In this document: one piece after another, positions 25,230 to 33,174 of the stretch
Layout of the letters: every line of letters starts with the position of its first letter
How positions within the stretch are numbered: position 1 is the first letter of the stretch
Assembly (NCBI RefSeq): GCF_001424875.1
Contig: NZ_LMCT01000020.1
Span: 90,743-131,882, forward strand
Direction: 5' to 3'
Length of the DNA stretch: 41,140 nucleotides
Origin: Kitasatospora sp. Root107
GTDB lineage: Bacteria > Actinomycetota > Actinomycetes > Streptomycetales > Streptomycetaceae
Position numbers and translations under genes: made by a program
The notes under the pieces: generated by a model
What the model was told of the DNA's origin: nothing
Databases searched by the model: none
Seen by the model: the letters and a program-made list of their open reading frames with translations, nothing else

Positions 25230-25733
25230 CTACTGGTTGAGCAGGAAGTCGTAGTAGTCGGTGGGGCCGGTGAGGACGGCCTGGAAGTACTTGGGCTCGC
25301 CGTCGGTGTCGAGGGGTACTTCGTGGCCGGCGGTGCGGGTGAGACCGAGGGAGAGCTTGGGGACGGTCCAGTGGTTGGGTTCGACCTGAAGGAGTGTCAG
25401 GCCCAGGCCTTCCAGCTGTTCGAGGAGCTGGAGAGCGGGAGTACGGAAGACGTCGATCCCGCGGAAGCTGACCGTGATCTGCTCCGGCCCGGGCTGGGGG
25501 ATCCACACCTCGGCCGCTCGCAATGTCTTGCCGCGCTCGATGTGGAAGACGATCTCGAACTGCGGGTGCAGGGCGAGGACCTTCATCGGGCGGAAGGCAC
25601 TGGTGGAGCCCTCGTTGGTGACCTTGACCTGGCCCAGCTGAGCGGCAGCCGCCTTGACCTCCTCCGCCGGCATGCCGAGCGGGAAGCCGGTGATGCCGTT
25701 CGGGGGATCCAGTTCGATATCCATGACCGTCAT
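25230..25733 (-). CDS. putative immunity protein to the Rhs toxin
   Basis: 167 aa, acidic, with no signal peptide or transmembrane segment. The ATG at 25733 overlaps the toxin stop as ATGA, so it is made right after the toxin. It reads like a small mixed alpha/beta protein (GITGFPLGMPAEEVKAAAAQ, FEIVFHIERG). I do not recognise a named family. The role is inferred from position: in polymorphic toxin loci the gene directly after the toxin's C-terminal domain encodes its cognate inhibitor. Confidence 0.7.
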   Translation of the reverse strand: MTVMDIELDPPNGITGFPLGMPAEEVKAAAAQLGQVKVTNEGSTSAFRPMKVLALHPQFEIVFHIERGKTLRAAEVWIPQPGPEQITVSFRGIDVFRTPALQLLEQLEGLGLTLLQVEPNHWTVPKLSLGLTRTAGHEVPLDTDGEPKYFQAVLTGPTDYYDFLLNQ

Positions 25734-28700
25734 TTTAGGAGGCACGTCCGCATCTTCCAGCCGTTGTCGGAGAGGTACTTCTGGAAGTTCTTGTTGTTGG
25801 GCAGGTGGTCGACCATCTCCTTGATGGCGGCGTCGTACTTGTTGCCATGGATCTTGCGGATCATGCCGATGTCCATCTTCATCGCGACGTCGAACTTGCC
25901 CTGGGCAATGAGGCTTCGCTGCTTGGCGCGCCAGGCGATGGACTCGGCGCCGGAGCCGGTGCTGATGAACGCGCGGTGGTCGTCGTAGTCCATCCGGATG
26001 GCCGGGCCGGCGCCGTATCCGAGCTGGGAGGTGCCGACACCGAGATAGGAGTCGCGGGCCGGCATGTGGTTGCGCTCGTAGGCGTTGGTGTCGCTGCCGT
26101 CGGTCCAGTTGCTGGGCCGCAGGCTGTAGTGGGAGCCTCCCCAGCCCACCGGTTGACGGCGGGCGGCCAGACCGAGCGGGTCACTCCAGAACAGGGGGTT
26201 GGGGACGTAGGAGTGGGGGTTGGGTCCGCCGTCGAGGCCGATGGGGTCGCTGTTGAGGTAGCGGCCGGTGGAAGGGTCGTAGTACCGGAAATAGTTGTAC
26301 TCCAGGCCCGACTCGCTGTCGTAGTACTGGCCAGGCCGGCCGAGCGGGCATGAGGGGCGGCCGTCGGCACCGGCGTGGTTCCGGCGGCCCCACAGGTCAC
26401 TGTCGCCCGTCCAGACGACCTGGCCGTCGGGGGTGACCAGTTCACTGGGGGTGTCGGCCAGGTCGGTGACGATGGCGTAGAAGCGCTCCTCCAGGGCCTG
26501 CCCCTGGAGGTCCCAGTGACGCTCCGTCTGGGACAGCGGCGCCCACGCCCCGGGAGCCCAGTCCCAGGTGACGTTTCGTCGGCTCCCGTCCGGCAGGGTC
26601 TGGTACTGCTCGATGAGCTGGACGCCGTCCCACACGAAGTGGACCGTCTCGGCGGCCTGCCCGTCATCGGTCACGCGCCACTTCGCCGCGCGCCGGCCGA
26701 CCGGGTCGTAGGCGTAGGCCCAGCTTCCGCGCTCCGGGGTGTCGACCTTGACCAGCTGGTCCTCGGCGTTCCAGGAGTAGCGCCACTCACGTCGCTGGCC
26801 GGACAGGGTACGGACGATCCGGCGGGTCAGGCGGCCCTGCTCGTCGTACTGGTAGGCGGTGCGGCCGGCGGACCGCAGCAGCGATCCGTTGTAGGTGCGC
26901 TCCCCCGCTGCCGCGCTGTCGGGACGGCGGCTGTCCTGGGCGTGGGTGATGTTGCCCAGGACGTCGTAGGCGTAGCTCTCGCTCCAGGTCTCGGCGCGCA
27001 CCCGGGTGACACGTCCCGCCGGTGTGAGGTCGAAGTCCCGGCGGCCGCGCAGCCGGTCGGTGACGGCGGCGGGCATGCCGTCGGCGCGGTAACTGTAGGT
27101 GCGTTCCTGCAGGTTGGTGTAGGCCGTGGTGCTGTCCGGTGTGGGGTCGGTGGCCCAGATGGACTGGGCGCTGAGCCGGTCGCTGGTGTCCCAGGTCTGG
27201 GTCAGGGCCGCTCGGGTGCCGAGGTAGCGGGTGGTTTCGCGGCCGGCGGCATCGTAGGCGAAGGTGAGGGCGGCCAGGGGGTTGCTGAGCTTGGCGGGCT
27301 GACTGTTGGCGTCGTAGGTCCAGGTGGAGACGATGCCGCTGGGCGTGGTGCGGCTGGTGCGCCGGCCGAGCGGGTCGTAGGTGAACGCGGTGGTGTGGCC
27401 GTCGACGCTTTCGCTGAGGACGCGGCCGGCTGCATCGTGGGTGTACTCGATGGCGCCCCTGGCGTCCTGAACCCTCGTCAGCAGGCCGCGCTCGTCATAG
27501 GAGAGGGTGGTTGCGGTGCCGTCGTGGTGCCGGCGCTGCGTGATCCGGCCCTGCGGGTCGTAGGAGAACGTGGTGCTCTGCCCGGCGGAGTCGGTGATCT
27601 CCAGCAGCTGGTCGGCGCCGTCGAGCCGGTACTGAAGGACCCGCCCGTTGAAGTCGCTCTCCCCCGTGAGGTGCCCGGCCCGGTCGTAGCTGTAACGCCA
27701 GGCGGCGCCGTTCATCGAGACGGCCAGGAGCTGCAGTTCGGTGTCGTACTCGAAGCGGTGCACTTCCCCGTCGGGCAGCGTACGGGCGGCGAGCCGGCCG
27801 AACGGGCCGGTCTCGAAGCGGGTGACCGCGCCGTCGAGTTCGTGCTGGACGAGGTTGCCCTCCGGGTCGTAGCCCCAGCTCTCGCGGGTTCCGTCGGGGT
27901 GCACCCGCTCGGTGACCTGACCCTCCGTACTGAGGGTGAGGGCAGTGACGGCACCGAGGGTGTCCGTGAACGTCACCGCCCGGCCGAACGCGTCATAGGT
28001 GGCCCGAGTGGTGTTGCCCAGCGGGTCGGTGATCGCGGTGACCAGCCCGGCCGCGTTGTTCTCCATCCGCCGGACCTGGCCGAGCGGATCCGTGACCTGG
28101 ACCAGGCGGCCCTGACCGTCGTACTGACGGCTGGTCAGGGCACCTGCCGCGTCCGTGCTCGCCAGCAGGTTGCCCTGCGGATCGTAGGAGAACGTCGCCA
28201 CCGTCGCGCCGCCCTGGGATACGGATGCCAGCTGCCGCAGCCCGGTGTACGCGAGCTCGATGACCGCACCCCCGGGCTCGGTGATCCGCACCGGATCCCC
28301 CTGCCCGTCCAGCTCCAGGCGCGTCACCCTGCCGATCTCATCGATGCGGGCGGTCACCCGGCCGGCCTCGTCGTACTCCGTCACCGCCGCGTTCCCCAGC
28401 GGATCCACCACCCGCACCACACGCAACTGATCGTCGTAGTGGTACTCCGTGGCCTGACCCAGACTGTCCGTGCTGACGGTCACCCGCTGCGCGACGTCGT
28501 AGTGGAAGGCCGCGGACAGGAATCCGTTCTGCCCGACGCCACGGACGACCCGGCCGGTGTTGTCGTACTCGTACTCGTAGGCCTGCCCGTTGCGATCGAT
28601 CCAGGCGGTCATGCGGCCGTCGTCGTCGTACTCGTAGATGTACGGCAGTCCGGTGGAGTTGACGATGCCCGCGAGCTGACCGTCCGGGTAGTACTGGTAC

Positions 28701-29722
28701 TCAGCGACCTGGGTGTCCTGCCCGGCGGGGCCGAGCACCCACGTGGTGTCCACAGCGACCCGGTACCCGCCGCTGTGCCCGACCTCGGTGAGCGTGCCGG
28801 TTTCGTCGCGCAGGAAGGTCACCTGGTGGCCGTTGCGGTCGGTGTGGGAGCTGATCGGCCGGACCTCACCGACGCGGTAACCGCCGCCGCCGCCGGAGCC
28901 GACGAAGTGGCGGGTCCAGCCCCGGTCCGGGTCCTCGATCCGCACCGTGTCCGTCGCCTGATCCCATGTCAGGGGCCACTGCGCACCAGTGGTGGGGACG
29001 ACGGGTACGCCCGGCTGGGAGGGCAGGGGGTAGTGGAGGATCTGGGCGTCGTCACCGGCGAAGTGGATGCCGTCGGCGTCGATCTCGATGCGCTGGTCGA
29101 GGGTGGAGGACCAGCCCTGGCCGAACAGGCGGCCGCCGAGGTAGTTCGACGCGTACGCGCGCCGCAGCACCATCGGCAGCAGCCCCGGCAGCGCCAGGTC
29201 CGTTTCGGAGGTGATCATCTGCCCCGAGACCACATCGACCGGGTCACCAGCCGTGCGGCACCCGTTGTTGCCGTCGACGGCCTGCCCGTTGCGGTCACCC
29301 CGGCCAAGAGGCCGCTCGCCCTTGCCGCGCGGCCCGTTGCCGCCACCGCCCCGCGGCCGGCCACCGGGCCCGCTCCCGCCCGGGGACTTCGGACCGTCGC
29401 CCTTGCCCGGTCCCTTCTTCAACGCGTCGGCAATCCGCTGCTCGGTGGCCTTGTGGTTGCGGCTGCTCATCTCCAGGCCGCGGCCGACGTCCTTGAGGTG
29501 CTTCTGCAGGGCCTTCTGGCCCTGCTCCATCGCTCCGAGCAGTTGGCTGATGCCCTGCTCGGCCGCGGCTGCGAGGCCGCCCTTGCCGCGGGTGCGGCCG
29601 AACGCGGACTTCGCCCGTCCGTGGTGGCGGCTGCTGGAGTTGCCCAGGTCGTCGGAGAAGCGGTCGAACCGCTTGCCGAGATTGTCCATCGAGTCCGGGT
29701 CGAACTTGAATCCGTCGCTCAT
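25730..29722 (-). CDS. WXG100-headed Rhs/YD-repeat polymorphic toxin
   Basis: 1330 aa. The N-terminal ~100 residues form a helical WXG100/LXG-like domain (FDPDSMDNLGKRFDRFSDDL), which directs export through the type VII system. A Gly/Pro/Lys-rich linker follows (about 103-150), then DUF6531 (about 155-235; CRTAGDPVDVVSGQM), many YD repeats (about 300-1050) and the Rhs core (YYDSESGLEYNYFRYYDPSTG, ending in DPLGL at about 1185). The last 145 residues are the toxic tip: ERNHMPARDS, GPAIRMDYDDHRAFISTGSG and AWRAKQRSLIAQGKF. The paired His motifs suggest a nuclease of the HNH/EndoVII type, which is inference. Base composition in the tip is lower in GC than the repeats, as expected for an exchanged tip. 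Confidence 0.9.
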   Translation of the reverse strand: MSDGFKFDPDSMDNLGKRFDRFSDDLGNSSSRHHGRAKSAFGRTRGKGGLAAAAEQGISQLLGAMEQGQKALQKHLKDVGRGLEMSSRNHKATEQRIADALKKGPGKGDGPKSPGGSGPGGRPRGGGGNGPRGKGERPLGRGDRNGQAVDGNNGCRTAGDPVDVVSGQMITSETDLALPGLLPMVLRRAYASNYLGGRLFGQGWSSTLDQRIEIDADGIHFAGDDAQILHYPLPSQPGVPVVPTTGAQWPLTWDQATDTVRIEDPDRGWTRHFVGSGGGGGYRVGEVRPISSHTDRNGHQVTFLRDETGTLTEVGHSGGYRVAVDTTWVLGPAGQDTQVAEYQYYPDGQLAGIVNSTGLPYIYEYDDDGRMTAWIDRNGQAYEYEYDNTGRVVRGVGQNGFLSAAFHYDVAQRVTVSTDSLGQATEYHYDDQLRVVRVVDPLGNAAVTEYDEAGRVTARIDEIGRVTRLELDGQGDPVRITEPGGAVIELAYTGLRQLASVSQGGATVATFSYDPQGNLLASTDAAGALTSRQYDGQGRLVQVTDPLGQVRRMENNAAGLVTAITDPLGNTTRATYDAFGRAVTFTDTLGAVTALTLSTEGQVTERVHPDGTRESWGYDPEGNLVQHELDGAVTRFETGPFGRLAARTLPDGEVHRFEYDTELQLLAVSMNGAAWRYSYDRAGHLTGESDFNGRVLQYRLDGADQLLEITDSAGQSTTFSYDPQGRITQRRHHDGTATTLSYDERGLLTRVQDARGAIEYTHDAAGRVLSESVDGHTTAFTYDPLGRRTSRTTPSGIVSTWTYDANSQPAKLSNPLAALTFAYDAAGRETTRYLGTRAALTQTWDTSDRLSAQSIWATDPTPDSTTAYTNLQERTYSYRADGMPAAVTDRLRGRRDFDLTPAGRVTRVRAETWSESYAYDVLGNITHAQDSRRPDSAAAGERTYNGSLLRSAGRTAYQYDEQGRLTRRIVRTLSGQRREWRYSWNAEDQLVKVDTPERGSWAYAYDPVGRRAAKWRVTDDGQAAETVHFVWDGVQLIEQYQTLPDGSRRNVTWDWAPGAWAPLSQTERHWDLQGQALEERFYAIVTDLADTPSELVTPDGQVVWTGDSDLWGRRNHAGADGRPSCPLGRPGQYYDSESGLEYNYFRYYDPSTGRYLNSDPIGLDGGPNPHSYVPNPLFWSDPLGLAARRQPVGWGGSHYSLRPSNWTDGSDTNAYERNHMPARDSYLGVGTSQLGYGAGPAIRMDYDDHRAFISTGSGAESIAWRAKQRSLIAQGKFDVAMKMDIGMIRKIHGNKYDAAIKEMVDHLPNNKNFQKYLSDNGWKMRTCLLK
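29298..29327. repeat. 30-bp perfect repeat, copy inside the Rhs linker
   Basis: This 30-bp stretch in the Gly-rich linker codons of the Rhs gene is identical to 30401-30430, which is non-coding. It contains the dyad CGGCC-AAGA-GGCCG. Confidence 0.85.
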
Positions 29723-30327
29723 GCCGCACTCCCCCGTGCGCCGGTGCCGGACTCGGCAGCGTCTTCCAGCAGATTGATGACCAGACTGCCGGCCATGTTC
29801 CCCACCGCTTCGATCACCGGCCCCGTGGCCATGGACACGAGCTCGGAAATGATCTGCTGCTCGGCTTCCTTGAGCAGCCGTTTGATGATGAGCCTGGTCG
29901 CCTGCGTCGCGCCGAGCGCACCGAGTTCGGACAGGCCGAAGGTGAACGGGGCCGCGGCCTGGGCGGCGATCACCTCGGCCGCCATGATGCCCAGCTGGAT
30001 GATCGCGGCGATCTTCGCGCCTTCGATGACCAGCGCCGTGCCGTCCAGGACCACGGCGACGATGCGGCCGCCTTCGGCGAGTTGGTTGAGGTGAGTGCCC
30101 GACAGCGTGCCCCAGTGCGCCTCGAACGCCTGGACCGCCAGTCCGGCGTTGGCGCCCATCATGTCCTGCACCGCCGAGTGCGCGTCCGCGACACCGCTCT
30201 CCAGCTCGTCAGCGAACGACCGCATGGCGTCCGCCATCTCGCGGTAGTCGTCCTCATCCACGTTCGGCCAATTCACGCCGATCAGATCCAGCACCCACGC
30301 CAGCTCATCTGGCAGTACGACACCCAT
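29719..30327 (-). CDS. WXG100-like (CpnT N-terminal-like) partner protein of the Rhs toxin
   Basis: 202 aa. The first ~100 residues resemble the WXG100-like N-terminal domain of CpnT-type proteins (LPDELAWVLDLIGVNWPNVD, then MADAMRSFADELESGVADAH and FEAHWGTLSG). The rest is hydrophobic helix (about 105-150) plus a charged helix. Its stop overlaps the Rhs start as ATGA, so it is probably a dedicated secretion partner or chaperone that pairs with the toxin's own WXG-like head. GGGGGTGGGC precedes the ATG at 30327; the open frame to 30387 has no ribosome binding site. Confidence 0.8.
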   Translation of the reverse strand: MGVVLPDELAWVLDLIGVNWPNVDEDDYREMADAMRSFADELESGVADAHSAVQDMMGANAGLAVQAFEAHWGTLSGTHLNQLAEGGRIVAVVLDGTALVIEGAKIAAIIQLGIMAAEVIAAQAAAPFTFGLSELGALGATQATRLIIKRLLKEAEQQIISELVSMATGPVIEAVGNMAGSLVINLLEDAAESGTGARGSAA

Positions 30328-30400
30328 GCCCACCCCCCGGACGGCACCAACAGACCTGCGAAGCACCCTACGCGATAGCTCGTACACCGTCAGGAGGGTC

Positions 30401-30430
30401 CCCCGGCCAAGAGGCCGCTCGCCCTTGCCG
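30401..30430. repeat. 30-bp perfect repeat, copy upstream of the toxin operon
   Basis: Identical to 29298-29327 and in the same orientation, about 1.1 kb apart. It is followed by GCCTCGCTGAGCGAGGC (30436-30452), a short perfect palindrome. The region 30328-30668 otherwise contains no gene that I can support. Confidence 0.85.
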
Positions 30431-30668
30431 CCCTGTGCCTCGCTGAGCGAGGCTCTCCGAGATGGCGGTCTGGGGTGGGCAGTTCGGTTGCTCGGTCACT
30501 GGTCACCGTCGGCGGCGCCAAGTCGCCGATCGTCGAGGGTGGCCTGCAGGCTGGCTCGAAGCCGGCGCGGTCGCTGGACAGTCCGCGCAGGCCGGCCCGC
30601 CGGAGTGCGGCCGGATTCCGGTGGTTGAAGGCACCAGCCTGTCGGCCCGGTGTGCCAGGCTTACCGCC

Positions 30669-31394
30669 ATGAGTGACAGTGGGCGCAGCCAGAGTGCGTA
30701 TTCCGTTCCGGCTGGTCGGCCGTTTCACCTGGCCGAGTTGCGCGCGAAGCTCGCCGCCACCGACGACGTGGTGCGCAATCTCTGGAACGGGGCGCACCCC
30801 ACGGAGTTCGAACTCGTCGCGGACGGGCTGTGGGTCGCGTTCACCGCTGCCCGCAGCCTCGCCCCGGCCAAGACCTACACCGGCTGCGACCGGCACCCCA
30901 ACGGGGCGATCGACCCGGAGCCCCCGCGCGGCTGGACCCGGTGCCTGATCTGCAACGAAGCCCGGCGCTTGAGCACCACCGGCTCCCTCGTGCCGCCCGT
31001 AGCCAAGACGAACCCCCTCGGCTACCTGGTCCCTGACGGCCCGTTCACTCTCGAGCTGCTCCAGGACTTCCTGCGCCGGACCAGCGAACTCGGCTACGGC
31101 ATGTCGCTGCGCTCCACCGACGCCGAGTTCATGGAGATGGCCGACACCGTCCACCAAGCTTTCTGCGTCGCGCGTGAGCTCGCCCGGCCCCGCAACACGT
31201 CCGGGTGCGAACGCCACCCCGGCGCGCCGACCGATCCGGCGGCCGGCAATGCCTGCCTGTTCTGTGTCGCGGATGAGCGTCGCCGTCGTGATGAGAAGGA
31301 CGGTGTCCCCGTGATGATCCCGCGAGCGAGCCGAGGGCCGGTGTCTCGCCGGCCGCTGCGGCCCGCCGGCCCTGGACAGGAGCATCGGGCCTGA
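30669..31394 (+). CDS. hypothetical protein with duplicated Cys-His-Pro/CxxC module
   Basis: 241 aa. It contains two copies of one module: a helical part (FHLAELRAKLAATDDVVRNL, about 18-60; FTLELLQDFLRRTSELGYGM, about 125-165), then CDRHP...CLIC (about 74-99) and CERHPG...CLFC (about 178-201). Each module keeps one Cys before an HP and a CxxC pair, so each could bind one metal ion. Charged sequence follows to the end. The start lacks a clear ribosome binding site. I do not recognise the family. Confidence 0.65.
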   Translation: MSDSGRSQSAYSVPAGRPFHLAELRAKLAATDDVVRNLWNGAHPTEFELVADGLWVAFTAARSLAPAKTYTGCDRHPNGAIDPEPPRGWTRCLICNEARRLSTTGSLVPPVAKTNPLGYLVPDGPFTLELLQDFLRRTSELGYGMSLRSTDAEFMEMADTVHQAFCVARELARPRNTSGCERHPGAPTDPAAGNACLFCVADERRRRDEKDGVPVMIPRASRGPVSRRPLRPAGPGQEHRA

Positions 31395-31577
31395 GCTGCC
31401 GGCAGTCCCCATTTGGTGGCTGTTCGTCAGGCCGCCCCGGTCAGTGCGTGGCGCCGGTCAGGGGTGCGAGGGTCGCACGCGGGGGGGGTGTCCCGCGGGC
31501 ACCGGCCGCCTGACCCCTGCTGGGAGGGTCGGCGGCTGAGCAGTAGCTGCGGGCTCTCCGCATGTCCCCCGCACTCC

Positions 31578-31676
31578 GACCTCGGGCACCCCAACCACGC
31601 ACTCCTCAACGACGGGCACCGGCACATGGCCCGGCAGTGGCTGGACGCCATCACCCCCTGGCTTCCCAGCAACTGA
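31578..31676 (+). pseudogene. 3' remnant of an SGNH/GDSL hydrolase
   Basis: The frame ends LGHPNHALLNDGHRHMARQW and LDAITPWLPSN-stop, resembling block V (DxxHPN...GHRxMA) and the last helix of SGNH esterases. The Asp of the catalytic dyad is replaced (LGH for DxxH). Upstream sequence is unrelated. Confidence is limited by the short length. Confidence 0.4.
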
Positions 31677-31769
31677 CCAACGATCACGGTCTCCACCGCC
31701 GTTGCCCCCTCGCCCCCGGCCACAGTGCGGCAGGATGGCGCCGCTACACCACCGTCCGAGGAGGCCACC

Positions 31770-31856
31770 GTGGAACCCTGGCACTACGTCGTCATCGCCC
31801 TCGCACTGCTCGCCCCCGCCGCCGTCTGCATCGTCAAGAGAATTCGCCGCAGGTAG
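31770..31856 (+). CDS. small single-pass membrane peptide
   Basis: 28 aa from a GTG with GAGGAGG a few bases upstream (31758-31764). VEPWHYVVIALALLAPAAVC forms one transmembrane segment, followed by a positively charged end IVKRIRRR. The good ribosome binding site and the topology (positive-inside) support translation. The function is unknown. Confidence 0.4.
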   Translation: MEPWHYVVIALALLAPAAVCIVKRIRRR

Positions 31857-31991
31857 CTGTCCCACCCAGCCGCCGGCGGTCGGCTGCGGATCTGACCGAC
31901 CGCTCGACCTGCCCGCCCGTGTCCAAGGACCTTGGAGACCCCGCCACCGGAACGGACACCTGGCACCTACTGAGGTTTTCGGGGTGGGGTC

Positions 31992-32105
31992 GGTGAGCCA
32001 GTCGTGCTCGGCCGCGTACCGCTTCATGCCGACGGCCAGGTGCGTGTTCAGATTGTCCCAGACCAGGACGATCGGACAGGCCCGTTCGCCGCAGAATCGA
32101 CCACG
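31992..32105 (-). mobile_element. IS630-family transposase remnant
   Basis: The minus strand encodes PIVLVWDNLNTHLAVGMKRY and AAEHDWLT, which is the DDE_3 block containing the second catalytic Asp of IS630 transposases. Homology ends at both sides; no terminal repeats or third Glu block remain. The surroundings (31857-32327) hold no intact gene. Confidence 0.7.
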
Positions 32106-32327
32106 TTCTGCACTGGTCCCACTGGCGCCGTCGACGTCAACAACAGGCCCGGACCAGCCACTACAAGAGACGAGGCCACAGCCCAAGGACTGAAGCCTCG
32201 TCACCATAAGCACCGTTGCAGTACTAGTGACGTGCGGCTGCCGACCACGCAGACAGGCGCGCGCCGGCCTGGCCGCTTGGCCGAGCGCGCTCTTCCACAA
32301 CTGGCGGCACGATCCTAACGTTGGGTC

Positions 32328-32969
32328 ATGAGCAGGGTGCGGGTGGACCGTTCGAGTCCCGACGTGGTCGACGTGGTGCTTCGCGAGGGAGTCGGGCCGC
32401 TCGTGTTCGCTGCCAAGCGCTGGCCCGGGGAGGTGCTCGGGTCGCTCGCGGCCGGCGCCGTCTGCGGTATCCCGGTCTATGTGGTCATGGCGCTGATCTT
32501 CAGTCTCGAACCCGGCCGGATCTGGGCTCTGGTCGGGATCGCCGCCGTGCTGGGACTCGTCGTCAACACGTTCGTGATCCTGTACGGGGCCTTCCGAGAC
32601 GTGAACCGCTTGCGGTTCTCCCCCGCCGCCTCCCCCGACACCATGACCGTCGTCCGGGGCTCCCGCACGGACCGGCCGAGGCCGCTCACCGACGTCCGGC
32701 AGATCTGGATCGACCACGCCATCACGGAGTCGCACCAGGAGGATCGGAAGCCCGTCAACGCCAAGATCACCCTGTACGTGCTGCTGAAGAACGGCCACCT
32801 GATCCGGCCCACGTCACTGCCCCGGTGGACGACCGATACCACGGCCCTGTGCCAGGAGCTGCAACAGATACTCGCCCCCTCCGCCGTCCAGGTGGACCTG
32901 GTCGTCCGACGCCGGGTGCAGTACCCGTCGATGGGCGGCCATGGCGGCTCCACCGGCGGAGGCTCCTGA
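32328..32969 (+). CDS. membrane protein with two TM segments and cytoplasmic domain
   Basis: 213 aa. Two transmembrane segments (about 34-58 and 66-87) form a hairpin, followed by a ~110-residue soluble domain (about 100-210; VNAKITLYVLLKNGHLIRPT) and a Gly-rich end. The layout recalls small bacterial PH-domain-like membrane proteins, but I cannot name the family. The gene converges on the FG-GAP gene. Confidence 0.65.
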   Translation: MSRVRVDRSSPDVVDVVLREGVGPLVFAAKRWPGEVLGSLAAGAVCGIPVYVVMALIFSLEPGRIWALVGIAAVLGLVVNTFVILYGAFRDVNRLRFSPAASPDTMTVVRGSRTDRPRPLTDVRQIWIDHAITESHQEDRKPVNAKITLYVLLKNGHLIRPTSLPRWTTDTTALCQELQQILAPSAVQVDLVVRRRVQYPSMGGHGGSTGGGS

Positions 32970-33115
32970 GATCCGTCTGCTCGGCTCCCTCCGTTACCTC
33001 ATGGGGACCGAAGCCGGTGTATACCCGTTGCCGACGCGGCCCTCGAGATCGTCCGATGCGCTCTCCGGTCGGAGCAGCGGATCGGGCCGAGGGCCACGTC
33101 GGTGTCCGGCGGACG

Positions 33116-33160
33116 CCCCGGTGGGTGACCGCGTACGGGGCTCCTTGGTCACCGCCGGGG
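33116..33160. terminator. convergent terminator hairpin
   Basis: CCCCGG and GGTGACC (33116-33130) pair with GGTCACC and CCGGGG (33147-33160), with a small internal loop and a 16-nt apical loop. It lies 14 bp beyond the FG-GAP gene stop, between two convergent genes. Confidence 0.65.
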
Positions 33161-33174
33161 TCCGATGGACAGGA

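Noticed and set aside
26375..30094. Plus-strand open frame of 1239 codons opposite the Rhs gene
   Set aside because: It is the antisense shadow of a high-GC coding region: Val/Gly/Arg-rich, no domain, no ribosome binding site, and the sense strand has clear YD repeats.
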